Shown in pieces: positions 1-11,703 of a stretch of DNA of 64,000 bases. A model generated the notes under the pieces. That model did no database searches, had not been told where the DNA came from, and was given only the letters and a program-made list of their open reading frames with translations. The position numbers were made by a program, and so were the translations under genes. How positions within the stretch are numbered: the first letter of the stretch is position 1; the number at the start of each line of letters is the position of its first letter. The stretch covers positions 124,267,961 to 124,331,960 of the forward strand of contig NC_092803.1 in the NCBI RefSeq assembly GCF_040954645.1, read 5' to 3'. The stretch comes from Diabrotica undecimpunctata (taxonomy: Eukaryota > Arthropoda > Insecta > Coleoptera > Chrysomelidae).

Positions 1-401
1 TTAAAATTAAAAAGAAATGTTGAACTCCTAATGAATCAATGTAGGTATACCGGCAACTGCTGTGATGTATTATGTTGCATTAACTTTAGGGCTCTCTGTT
101 CGTACAGCCCCTCCTGCCCCTTAAGCCTAATATGTAGTACTGGTGGTGACGACAAGCTACTAGCTGCCGACGATGTACAATTTTTTGGGATTTGGTGTCT
201 TCCTAAATCAGATTCAATGATATTATCATTAATTTTTACTTTGGCCAAAAGCTTTTGTCTTCATTTTAACTTTTTTAGTTTATTCGACCACTTCTTTGTT
301 GTGTAATGCTCCTCTTCATTATCTTTAGACAATAATTTGAGAACTAAAGAAAGAAGTTTTTTTTTTTAATATTCATGAGTTTAATGACAACGATAATGAT
401 G
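1..401. other. unassigned AT-rich flank left of the hAT element
   Basis: This is the genomic sequence into which the hAT element inserted. Short open frames exist on both strands (31-306 and 36-248), but neither resembles a family I recognise. A run of T at about 359-367 precedes the insertion site. The right flank resumes at 3309. Confidence 0.5.
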
Positions 402-983
402 TTGATGACTAGACTTCGGCAAATATGCATATTGCATATTTTGCATATTGTGCATATTTTATGCAAATATTTCATATTTTGGCATATTTGTATAAAAGTT
501 TGCATAAAGTGCATAAAAGTTCAGATTTTTATACTGTATTTGAAAATTTTTAAACATACCAATTTATTTCAATTCTTGTATAAAATTTTGTAGTCATTTT
601 AATCAAGAAATGATCTAAGTACGTAATCTCTACGGGTACAAAACATTTACAATTTCAAAGAAGATCAATTTAAGTAGCCCTCAACATTCTTAGAAAGTCT
701 CGGTCACTGAGGCATTCAGTTATTGGATAATCGCTAAGGGTTCGCTCATTTGCATTTTATGATCTAATCCCCAAATCTATCTACAATTTATTGTATCTTA
801 ACAGCAGGTAAACGGCTAATAGTTTTGTTCCTAATTTAGGGATTTTCCAAAATCTCCCAGTATATTGAATTAGGTACCTAAACATTTCTAATTTGATGCT
901 CAGATTTGTAAATCATTTTTGTTTTGATATTCAAAGCGTAAACACTCGTTGTGCGTAACAAAAAGGAAGATTGTGATTTTATA

Positions 984-3064
984 ATGCCTAAAACAACCAG
1001 TGCTTCAACTTGGATTAAACCTTATAAAGAGCTGTCTATGGATATGGGAAAAATCTACTGTTCAGTCTGTGGCAAAATTGTAAGTATCTAATATTTTCTA
1101 TTAAATATCTAATATTTCATACATACAGGGTGTTTCCAAATGACACTTACAACGTTTGACTGTAGATACTTCTCGAAAAATTGAACAAAACGATATGGTT
1201 AATGAGGGGTCAAACTTATTTACTTTTCGAGATACAGGGTGTTAAAATTAAAAAAAATTAAATTCTTTTAGTTAATAACAACAATAACTTTAAAACCAAT
1301 AAACGTATTTACTTGAAATTTAGTACTCGTAGGTTGTTTTTAAATGAAAAATAGCTTCCTTTAGTGAGAAAAAATTGTCCATGGTACAATACAATGGTGT
1401 TTATTTAGAAAAATTTTTCACCTTTACTTTTTTTTATGAAGTCAGCTATTCTAAAACACAATTATTTTTATTGTAATTGAATTAACAAAAAAAAAACTTT
1501 TGTTGAATTTTAAAATAAGTTATATGATGTACTAATGGTTAGTAACAAAAACTAATTTGTGGATTAATACTGCATTTAAAACACGTAGCGAGTGTTTTTT
1601 TTTTCCAAACCAGTTATTTGATTAACCAAAAACACCTTGTATATTTTTATATTTTAAAGGTTGGGTTAAAATAAAGGTTTTTATTTTTATTTATAGATAG
1701 CATGTGAGAAGAAATTTCAGATAGACCAACATGTGAGAACTGCTTCACACATTGCAAAAAAAGGAAAAATAGGAGGAAAACATCAAACTCCAATGGCTAA
1801 ATGTTTCCAATCTACTTCAAAAAAATTAGATGAGCAAGAAACTTTTAATGAAGACTTGTGTCGCGCATTAGTGTCTGCAAACATACCGCTTTCAAAATTA
1901 GCAAATGTAAATTTTAGTTCGTTTCTAAAAAAATATTGCAAACTTAATGTTCCAAGTGATCAGTCTCTAAGAAGAAATAATTTGAACGGGCTATACTCGT
2001 CGGTGTTAATTAATATTAAGGAAGAAATTGCAGATAATTATTTTTACATATCTGTAGACGAAACCACTGATTCCTCAGGAAAGTATATTGCTCATTTATT
2101 GATTGGTGTTCTTAAAGAAGATACCTTACCAAAATCTCATCTTATTTCATGCCAGCAAAACAAATGCTTTAACAATTTCGCGTTTTATACAAGAAATATT
2201 AGCAACTTTTTTTCTTCCGACAACTATTCCTTCTAATAAATTACTGCTTATTTTATCGGATGCTACTCCTTATATGGTGAAAGCAGGACAAAATTTAAAA
2301 ATATTTTTCCCAGATTTAATACATGTTACTTGTGTAGCGCATGGATTAAACAGAGTTGCAGAGGAAATACGAAAAAAGTTTCCTCTTGTAAATACCATGA
2401 TATCCAGTGTCAAAAAAGTATTTCTTAAATCTCCTATAAGAATTCAACTTTATAAAGAAATGCTACCTAACATTCCTCTTCCACCACAACCTATTTTAAC
2501 GCGATGGGGAACATGGTTAGAAGCAGCTTATTTTTATGCAGATCATTTTGTTAAAATAAAGAACATAATTGATAGTTAACAGATGAAAGTTCCCAATCTC
2601 TTTTGGATTCTAAACAAACTTTTCAGAGTAACTTGCTTCAACAAGAACTTTCATTTATAAAATCAAATTTTAGTTTCGTTCAAAAAACAATTACCCAGTT
2701 AGAATCACCAAAACTGTCATTTTTCGAAAGTACAGCATTAATAAAAGAATTTGCGTCATGTTGTCGGAACGTTAGAGGTAATATTGGAAAAGATATTTTA
2801 AAAAAATTTGAAGCTACTATGGAAAAAAATAAAGGTTACCATATTCTTTCTGAAGTAGTTAGTGTTCTAGCTGGAAATATTTCGGAAACAATTAATTTAG
2901 AACCAAATGTTTTGGTTAGTTTGAAAAATGCTCCCGTTACATCAGTTGATGTTGAACGAAGTTTTTCCATATATAAATATATGTACTCAGACAGAAGCCA
3001 CAAGTTTTTGTTAGAAAATTTTGAACACCACTTGGTCATTTATTGTTACCATAATTCTAAATAA
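984..3064 (+). pseudogene. hAT transposase with BED zinc finger, spliced, two frameshifts
   Basis: Exon 1 (984-1079) starts MPKTTSASTWIKPY and carries the first zinc pair, CSVC. A GTAAGT donor at 1080 and a TTATAG acceptor ending at 1696 join in phase 0 to exon 2, where QHVRTASH supplies the second pair; together they form a BED-type finger. The catalytic part follows: SVDETTDSSG near 2056, then LSDATPYMVKAG and a conserved HVTCVAHGLNRVAEEI block near 2320-2370. The C-terminal hAT dimerisation region is recognisable as VTSVDVERSFSIYKY near 2935-2980. The frame shifts by one base near 2150 and shifts back near 2577, so no full protein can be made. It resembles the insect hAT family annotated in databases as CGBP1-related, from memory. 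It acts, or once acted, by cut-and-paste on the TIRs at 410 and 3300. Confidence 0.9.
1126..1639. mobile_element. MITE-like insertion inside the hAT intron
   Basis: The left end CAGGGTGTTT at 1126 is flanked by TA at 1124-1125. The right end AAACACCTTG at 1630-1639 is its reverse complement with one mismatch and is followed by TA at 1640-1641. That is the pattern of a small Tc1/mariner-type non-autonomous element of about 514 bp. A second TACAGGGTGTT lies inside at 1233. It occupies most of the transposase intron, so splicing may have tolerated it. No coding content was seen. Confidence 0.6.
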
Positions 3065-3308
3065 GTTTATTCATACTTAAAAATGATGTAGTTACTTAAA
3101 ATAAATGTAAATCTTAATGAATAGTAGGAAATATTTAGTTATGTACACGTTTTTTTTTTTAAATAAAATTGTTACTATTTTACGATTTTTTTATTTATTT
3201 GTATGCATATTTTGTAAAATATTTGAATATTTTCGGGTAAACACGTGCATATTTATGCGCATATTTTCTACATTTTTATTTGCATATTTGCCGAAGTCTA
3301 TTGATGAC

Positions 3309-5402
3309 TTTTTAATTATTAAAAAAATTATCCGTGATCTCAGTACTAAATATAAAAAAATGGGTAACGAGCTTACTCTTCTTCCTTTGCAACGAGGAAA
3401 TAGTAAAAATGCGTCTTGGTCGGCTAGATATATTAGAGACAGTTGCTAAAATTATTTTAGCATCATAGGACGAACGCATGCCAAGATAACAAAGTAAACA
3501 CTAGTATATTTTCATGATACCCTATGTTATAATAATTGCTAATAAACAGATTGTAATAATATATAAGTTTTCGTAACTCTCTTGTGTTATAGTTTTGTAC
3601 AAGAACCTAAACCAGATAAAAATTTTAATTCCTCATAAATCCGTAAACTAATGGATTTGATGATCTGATTTAATGGAACCGTTAACTTCTTTCAATTCTT
3701 TCCTAAAAAGGCTCCGCATAGCATTTTTTGTCTTCTTTGATTGTACCGTTTTCATTAATTTTTTGTTTGTTAACTTTGTATAACTTAACATATGTACCCC
3801 TTTTTTATCATGGTCACTATATTATTTTAATAAACTTTTTCTTAATACAGGTTACGTGCGGTATATACGTAATAATTCAATCATTAATCCTTTTGCATTT
3901 TTTCAACATCCTCGCAATTCTGTTCTACAGAGAGAGATGTTTCAGATGTTTCCTCCATGGTCTCGTGACGTGTCCTGATAGGATACTGTCAGTGCATCCC
4001 TCACTGATATCCCATCATCATCCTATTATTACCAGTGCATCCCATCATTAATATTCGCACAATATACTGACGACACACACAATATTGAGGGAATACTTTT
4101 GGGTTGCCAAAAGTATATCATTATTACTTACAGTACATCAGTATAGGCCCTCACAATATCAATAATATTAAAAATATTTATTAATATTGTCCTATATAAC
4201 TCATAGTCTGTGGGTGCCTTGAAGCATAGTAATTTTGAGTTAATTTTTTGAAAACATTTGTTTAAAATGTTATTTAACAGAAAATGAATCTGAAGTCGTC
4301 GTTTAAGATTTTCTTTAAAAAAATAATTAAAAATGAAATTATGTAATATGCCGCCGCATTATCGTCACAGACATACTAAGATCAACAACAAGTAGGTTGG
4401 AAAAAAATGGGTTCAGTTTCCGCAGTCAACAAAAAGGAAGCAAGAAAAAATTTCCTTTGCAAATGTTGGTATTCTAATGTTATTATATGAAAATGATATC
4501 ACGATCCGTATATAAGATATGACTATAAAAAAATGTAATGACCCAATAATGGTTGGACCCATTTAGTATTATTAAATATACACATATTCAGTAATAGTTC
4601 ACTATTTGTTCTCTTTGATACATACCTTGGGACTTTCATTCTCTTTTATACGTTGCTCATTTTATAAATTAAACAACCTGGTTTCTGTTAACAACCTGGT
4701 TTCTGTATTGGTTTATGCAGTAAAGAATTGTAAATTTACTTCACTTAATACTCTTTGTCATTTTCAGTAGAGATTTAGATTCAGAAGAATTTTGATTGGC
4801 TCAGCAGATGATTATTTTCACGGTTTACGTTTTAGTATCCTCCACGCTAATTTTCCACACTGGGAAATAATAAATTAAATATGAGTAATTTTATATTCGC
4901 TGCGATAAATTCGTGTTTTCTAAAAAAAAGTGCTTATTTTCTCTAAAACAAATAATTAACAGTCAGTTAGATTCAAAACTTTTCTAAATTAATTAAATCT
5001 AAACGAAATAATTACTTGAGAAACTAACTTAATTGCCAAATAAATAACAATTAGTTTCCTTTTCCATGAATTATCTTGTTTTTTTAGCGAGTATGCTATA
5101 AAGCTGTTAATTAATGTGAATCATACGACAAAAAAAAATCAATTTAAGTAGTTTATTCGTTAATAAAATACAAATTAATTTATTTAACATTTTTTAGTTT
5201 CATGATAGACATCACTGTGTCTTAAATTAATCAACTGTAAACAACAGAAATGACACAAAATAGTTAGTTTAATGACTGATATTAAAAATATACCTAGAGA
5301 ATAATAAAAGGGGTACTGAAACGAGAAGGTAAGTTCAACAGTGGTTGTTCAACATAATGTACATAACAAATGATGCTAATCTTGGCTTGATATTAAATGC
5401 AG

Positions 5403-5403
<1 letters not shown>
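3309..5403. other. unassigned AT-rich sequence
   Basis: There is no recognisable gene. The stretch 3310-3450 has an open frame on the plus strand (ending RYIRDSC at 3449) that continues the flank broken by the hAT insertion, but it matches no family I know. Around 3990-4060 there are short direct repeats of the type GTGCATCCC(A/T)CA. The rest is low-complexity AT-rich DNA. Confidence 0.45.

Positions 5404-5461
<58 letters not shown>
5404..5461. repeat. (TA)n microsatellite
   Basis: Uninterrupted TA dinucleotide tract. No transposon end could be recognised next to it. Confidence 0.95.
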
Positions 5462-5463
<2 letters not shown>

Positions 5464-6122
5464 GAATTATTGAACATAACAACACTATAAAAATATTAAA
5501 CCTAAAATAATAGAGTCTTAGATGAAAATTCGTTGAAAACGAACCATTCTTTGATTTTTGAAATATATAGATCTTAGAAAGACAGCTGATCAAAAGGTAG
5601 CTGATAAATACAGGAATAAAGAAACAAACGCTTATATGGTATTTGAGATAAAGCTCAATAAAAAATAAGTATTATATGAAAATAAGATTGCACCAGGGTA
5701 GAATTAGGGTTCGATAATCGCAGTACTTTTCAAGCACTTGTCTATAGTAAAATTCATTAACCGATGCAGGAAGATGTAAACATTACCATGTATAGGCCTG
5801 CAACAGGGCCGCATTTGGGATTATCTTTTTGTTTAGTCAGAATATATATTATCTTATAAAATACGAAATTTATATTTTAATTTTGCCAAAGTGCTCGACA
5901 AAGAACCTGATTGTTTTAGTCGATATCCGATAATAGGAACCATTTATACAGGGCGAAAAACCCAAGAATTTATTTTTTTGTCAACAATTTTATGTACAGA
6001 GTGCCTGCAAAAAATATAAGTTTTATTTCTAATTTTTACTATACTTAGTTGTTTGTACAATTCTAAAAAGTTTCATAATAATAATAACAAAAAAATACTC
6101 ATTACTCAATTATGTTGAAATA
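5462..6122. other. unassigned AT-rich sequence
   Basis: No gene, RNA or transposon end was recognised between the two TA tracts. Confidence 0.4.
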
Positions 6123-6135
6123 ATATATATACATA

Positions 6136-6204
<69 letters not shown>
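6123..6204. repeat. (TA)n microsatellite
   Basis: Long TA tract with a few ACATAT and GTATAT interruptions at its left end. Confidence 0.95.
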
Positions 6205-6209
<5 letters not shown>

Positions 6210-6298
6210 TATAATTATTAATATGTCGTGACTCACTGTTAAATTATCTAAATCTGAAAATTTTGGGGAATGCATATGTAGGTACTATAAATATGTCA

Positions 6299-6874
6299 TC
6301 AGAACAAAACGTAAAGTCTATAAGCTCTCATCTTTTCAAGATATTCTCTTCGCCACATCACAATGTCGTCTCTATTTAGTAAAAGAGCGTTTCTTCCCCT
6401 ACGTTTGTATTGAAAATTAACTTTTTCAATATTTGGTAAAATGTGGTTTTCGAAAAATTTGGCAAATCAGGGTCATAGTTCACCTTCTTTAAAACCTTAT
6501 CAACGGTGGGTATTTCGTTGCTCATAAAAAAATTATGAACCAGTCTTCTAATTTTGGCATTTTTGTCAAAATCATCAATTTTGTCAAACTTCTTTTTCCG
6601 GGTCAGATCTGCTTTTGGTCCAGCGAATTGATGATTCGTTTTGTATTCCTTTATCACCGTAAACACACTTCTATCACAAACTCCAACTTCATTAGCTACT
6701 TTTTTCCAATATCTTCAACCACTAACCCAGTACAGGATTTTCTTGTCTTTCACATTTAAAAACATTTAAAATGATTTCTTTAACTTCAACGCTAAGAGGG
6801 CTTCTTTTACTTCGTTTTCGAGGAGGACTCAATGTATTTTCAACCAATTCATCAGCAGAATCAGTGGATGACAT
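6299..6874 (-). pseudogene. Tc1/mariner-like transposase, N-terminal remnant
   Basis: Reading leftwards from an ATG at 6874, the protein begins MSSTDSADELVENTLS with a basic patch PRKRSKR. It hits a stop after ENPVLG near 6725 and resumes in another frame. The next block, DKIDDFDKNAKIRRLVHNFF then EIPTVDKVLKK, is the helix-turn-helix region typical of insect DDE_3 transposases. A further frameshift near 6425 leads to RDDIVMWRREYLEKMRAYR, the segment that normally comes just before the first catalytic aspartate. The sequence ends at a stop at 6299, so the whole catalytic domain is missing. Family assignment is from the HTH block and the WRREYLEKM motif. Confidence 0.7.
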
Positions 6875-7414
6875 TTTTAGTTTCAATATCAGTTATTGAA
6901 ATACGTGGTTATTGTTACAGTAATCACAATTACGTATAGATAGGGTCGTTATACAAATAAAAATATATACTTAAATAGTTTTAAATCGCACAACAAATAA
7001 TTGCTAATTCAACATTAACAGCATAAAAATAATTGATTGTACTTTGACCATCAAGATGACTAAAAATATACTCACAAATCGATTCAAATTACAAAATTTC
7101 AATACCGAAATATAATACCTACTTAAATCGTGTCCGAACCTGTATGAGTTCCGACGACGTCGGCAGTAACGAAATAAAGATGGACATTTCGGTTAGTTTT
7201 TAAATATTCTTGAAGAACTGTTACTTGCATGTATGCATAAAATATTCATTAATTTTATAAATCGGATTATTTTTTTGCTTACTATGTATTAACACATTAA
7301 TAAACACTAATAGTTGAGAAAATAAAAAAAATAATAAAGTGTCATAATTATACTGTTACTTATCGGAACGAGTAGACTCATTTGAAGCATCTTTAACTCT
7401 TAATTGTTTATACT

Positions 7415-7421
<7 letters not shown>
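6875..7421. other. probable 5' flank of the Tc1-like remnant, otherwise unassigned
   Basis: AT-rich sequence with no coding signal. The part nearest 6874 may be the 5' untranslated region of the remnant transposase, but I found no terminal inverted repeat to define an end. Confidence 0.35.
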
Positions 7422-7473
<52 letters not shown>

Positions 7474-8151
7474 CTAAAGTATTCAACTAGTGAATTCAGA
7501 GGTTTAATCGGTCATTCAGGTTGGCAAATAAAAAAAGAAGTCAACTACTTCATAAGTTTATTGAAGACGTTTCGCTTTATATTTCTAAAGCTTCATCAGT
7601 TCTCTAAAATATAACAAATGACATTGAGTTTATAAGAAATACAGATATAGTTCATAACTTACAACTCAATATGTAGTATGTTATCGATGTTATCGTATCT
7701 ACTGTACACTTTACTCCTTATTTAAAACTAACTTAACCAAAAAAGAAAAAACAAAAAACAAAAACAAAAAACACACAAACTTTGCAGAAAATAATGTTCA
7801 TATTCGTAGATATGAATATTTAAAAAATTTTAAACGAACATTTGGCTTCATTTAGATGGTTCTCCACTGAAGACCAACAAAGTTCTGATTTATTGCAATC
7901 TAAGCAAACAACTTGACGCGATACCGAACATTTTTTTAAGGGCCATGTGTCACCAAATTCCAAGGTTTGAGACAATTATGAACTTCTACAGGGGACATTG
8001 CATAATTAGTTAGACAGGTGGAATTTATATGGCGGAAATATTTGATATATTATTTTTAATTTATGTTTTAATGAAACTTGGAAATAGGGGATAATTTTGT
8101 TATTATTTTGAACAAAAAATACGCCAACTTTTAACTGAAGAATAATTGGTA

Positions 8152-8712
8152 TCATTTATTTCGTAAGATGAGAGAGTGGTAAACCTGGCTCAAATTGTCG
8201 ATGTCGGTTCTTTTGTTTATTGCCGATGAGTTCTTGAGGATCTCACACATTTCAATAAAGGAGCGTTTCTGATGGTTGTTTTGTTTCGCCAGTATTTTGG
8301 TATTTGTGAAATCAATGTGATGTTTAGTGGAAATGGCGTGTTGTGCAAGGGCACAAGAGGGTTTGGAAAGTCTGATGTCGCTTTTGTGTGAAGTTATACG
8401 CCCTAGAAGAGATCGACTAGTCTGGCCAATGTAGCAGGAGTTGCATTCTGAACAAGGTATCTGATAGACAACATTAGTGTGCTCTAACGAGCTTAGTGGA
8501 GTTTTAGACTTGGAGAATAACTTTCCAATGGTTTTAGTATTTTTTAGGGATATTTTGACGGGTAAGTTTTTGAATAGTTTAGTAAGCTTGTTCGTAATTT
8601 GTGGGAAATAGGGAAGAGAAGCATATTTTGTGGCTGGTTTTGGGGTTAACGGGGAAATGTTTGTCTGTATGCTATTGGATATGGTGGCTAGTACTCTCTT
8701 GTGTCCTTGCAC
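8152..8712 (-). pseudogene. Penelope-like element, GIY-YIG endonuclease C-terminus
   Basis: A 186-codon open frame ends at 8152. After a linker (KLFKNLPVKISLK) comes the GIY-YIG domain: VVYQIPCSECNSCYIGQTSR, then the conserved arginine region LLGRITSHKSDIR, CALAQHAISTKHHIDF and a terminal NLSQVYHSLILRNK. GIY-YIG nicks target DNA to prime reverse transcription in Penelope-like elements. The reverse transcriptase that should precede it is absent, because the copy is cut off by the inverted second copy at 8696. The first dozen codons read into that other copy, so the listed start is not a real start. Confidence 0.88.
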
Positions 8713-8903
8713 AACACGCCATTTCCACTAAACATCACATTGATTTCACAAATACCAAAATACTGGCGAAACAAAACAACCATCAGAAACGCTCCTTTAT
8801 TGAAATGTGTGAGATCCTCAAGAACTCATCGGCAATAAACAAAAGAACCGACATCGACAATTTGAGCCAGGTTTACCACTCTCTCATCTTACGAAATAAA
8901 TGA
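8696..8903 (+). pseudogene. second, inverted GIY-YIG fragment of the same Penelope family
   Basis: From about 8701 the plus strand encodes the last ~67 residues of the same endonuclease (CVLAQHAISTKHHIDF through SLILRNK, stop ending at 8903). It is identical at the protein level to the minus-strand copy over this part. It lacks the catalytic GIY-YIG core. It is the mirror arm of the palindrome. Confidence 0.88.
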
Positions 8904-9547
8904 TACCAATTATTCTTCAGTTAAAAGTTGGCGTATTTTTTGTTCAAAATAATAACAAAATTATCCCCTATTTCCAAGTTTCATTAAAACATAAATTAAA
9001 AATAATATATCAAATATTTCCGCCATATAAATTCCACCTGTCCAACTAATTATGCAATGTCCCCTGTAGAAGTTCATAATTGTCTCAAACCTTGGAATTT
9101 GGTGACACATGGCCCTTAAAAAAATTTTCGGTATCGCGTCAAGTTGTTTGCTTAGATTGCAATAAATTTTTTAAATATTCATATCTACGAATATGAACAT
9201 TATTTTCTGCAAAGTTTGTGTGTTTTTTGTTTTTGTTTTTTGTTTTTTCTTTTTTGGTTAAGTTAGTTTTAAATAAGGAGTAAAGTGTACAGTAGATATG
9301 ATAACATCGATAACATACTACATATTGAGTTGTAAGTTATGAACTATATCTGTATTTCTTATAAACTCAATGTCATTTGTTATATTTTAGAGAACTGATG
9401 AAGCTTTAGAAATATAAAGCGAAACGTCTTCAATAAACTTATGAAGTAGTTGACTTCTTTTTTTATTTGCCAACCTGAATGACCGATTAAACCTCTGAAT
9501 TCACTAGTTGAATACTTTAGAAATATAAATTGACGGTCGTAGTCTTT

Positions 9548-9628
<81 letters not shown>

Positions 9629-9632
<4 letters not shown>

Positions 9633-10320
9633 TTTGTATATTTCTCTTTGTCGTATGGTAGTAATGTTTTTAGTAGGCGGTAATTTTTTGATAATACCGA
9701 TGTCAATATTTTATAATAAGTATTGCTTGATGATATTCTTCTACAGTTTATACATTGTGATGGTTTCGTCACGTAGTAGATCCAACATTTTTTAATTATG
9801 ATTTATGTTTATACAAATAGTAATTATTTTACTAAAAGATAGCAAATTCCTATTACTTACCATAATAGGTTCATTCACGTTTTACAGAGAATAAGACTAG
9901 GATAATATCATGCGCCGTCATAAGTGATAAGCTGAGACGGGTCCTGTCACTTCACTCCAAGAGGCATATTCGCCGATCCCAATACCTACAGAATGGGCAA
10001 GTAAATACGGCCCTGGGATTGGTGATAAATATAGCAAGGGGATATTATCATTTGGCGCCAAATACAATTTGCTACGCCACAGTAAGTCGTTTCTAAATTT
10101 ATAATGGGCATTTGTTTAAAATCTTTTTGTTATACAGTTTTTTACGTAAAATTCAGTGGTATGGGGTGGATTTTTGCCAAATATGATATTTTTTGATAAA
10201 CGGTGCCATTTGAAGAGAATACCATGTTCATTGTTTAACAAACTGTCTATTTATGAGTACTGAGTTAGTACTCGAGACTAATCATGTGTAATAATTACTT
10301 ACTATTTAAATGGGAATAAG
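9629..10320. other. mostly unassigned; contains a more GC-rich island
   Basis: The stretch 9640-9780 follows the (TA)n tract and matches nothing I know. The part at 9885-10098 is richer in G+C than its surroundings and holds an open frame described separately. The rest is AT-rich. Confidence 0.4.
9882..10089 (+). other. possible orphan exon or unknown repeat with open frame
   Basis: A TTTTACAG that could act as a splice acceptor ends near 9888, and CCACA-GTAAGT that could act as a donor lies near 10080. One plus-strand frame stays open throughout (it reads RIISCAVISDKLRR then LHSKRHIRRSQYLQNG). GC content is clearly higher than on either side. It could be an exon of an unseen gene or part of an unrecognised repeat; I know no homologue. 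Two similar 17-20-bp phrases, GATAATATCATGCGCC and GATATTATCATTTGGCGCC, sit near its two ends. Confidence 0.25.
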
Positions 10321-10323
10321 CCA

Positions 10324-10500
10324 CAATTAAAGGTTAAATTATGTTTATTGACGTTTCAATTTTTACTTCGGAAATCGTTCTCAAAATACAAACATTAGTA
10401 AATTAAACAAATTTTAAATATTAAATATAAATAAAATAAATATTTACATATACACGTCATAATCTACCTGTATGCATAACATGTTGCATACCACTAAGAC
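10324..10500 (-). repeat. Penelope-type tail fragment
   Basis: The phrase TTATTGACGTTTCAATTTTTAC followed by TTCGGAAATCGTTCTCA near 10340-10375 mirrors the GAAACGTC...CTTC...ATCAGTT tails of the Penelope-like copies at 7555 and 21105. No coding part is attached. The assignment rests on that phrase alone. Confidence 0.4.
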
Positions 10501-10739
10501 AGGTTTACAAATTAAAAAGCAAAATTACTCATGATGGGCCTCTTGGTTCTTGAAAAGAAATACAGTTTAAGAACACCTAATTACATTTTAATCATATTGT
10601 TTTTCTTTATATTCTCTATGTATCAGAGTTTAAAGTCAAACGATGTCATGAACTAAGTTCTTCTACCTTACCTAAATTTTAGAATGTATTTTGTCCATTA
10701 TTTTATATTTTATATTTGTGTTATTAATGTTAAGTGTTA

Positions 10740-11703
<964 letters not shown>

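Larger units (their letters stand above)
410..3300 (+). mobile_element. hAT-superfamily DNA transposon, complete ends, inactive
   Basis: A 20-bp sequence at 410-429 (TAGACTTCGGCAAATATGCA) recurs as its exact reverse complement at 3281-3300. The flanks carry the same 8 bp, TTGATGAC, at 402-409 and 3301-3308. Perfect terminal inverted repeats plus an 8-bp target duplication are the hallmark of hAT transposons. The subterminal regions (about 420-530 and 3180-3290) are dense in GCATATTT-type motifs in both orientations, as expected for transposase binding sites. The element is 2.9 kb and carries one transposase gene with an intron, which has lost its frame. Well-preserved ends with a damaged gene imply fairly recent insertion, perhaps mobilised in trans. 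Confidence 0.93.
7422..9628. mobile_element. palindromic pair of Penelope-like elements, head to head
   Basis: About 7472-8359 and 8696-9532 are near-identical inverted copies, separated by a 336-bp spacer. Both outer ends run straight into (TA)n tracts (7422-7471 and 9550-9628). Each arm carries the Penelope-type tail with the phrase TTATTGAAGACGTTTCGCTT and part of a GIY-YIG endonuclease gene. The right arm lacks a ~62-bp stretch present in the left arm at about 7826-7890, with short sequence identity at the join. Penelope-like elements are known to form tandem and inverted partial copies, so this fits one compound insertion. Few differences between the arms suggest a young event or arm-to-arm conversion. 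Confidence 0.85.

Noticed and set aside
3117..3449. 110-codon plus-strand frame starting MNSRKYLVMY
   Set aside because: It runs across the right end of the hAT element and its target duplication into flanking DNA, so it is a chance frame.
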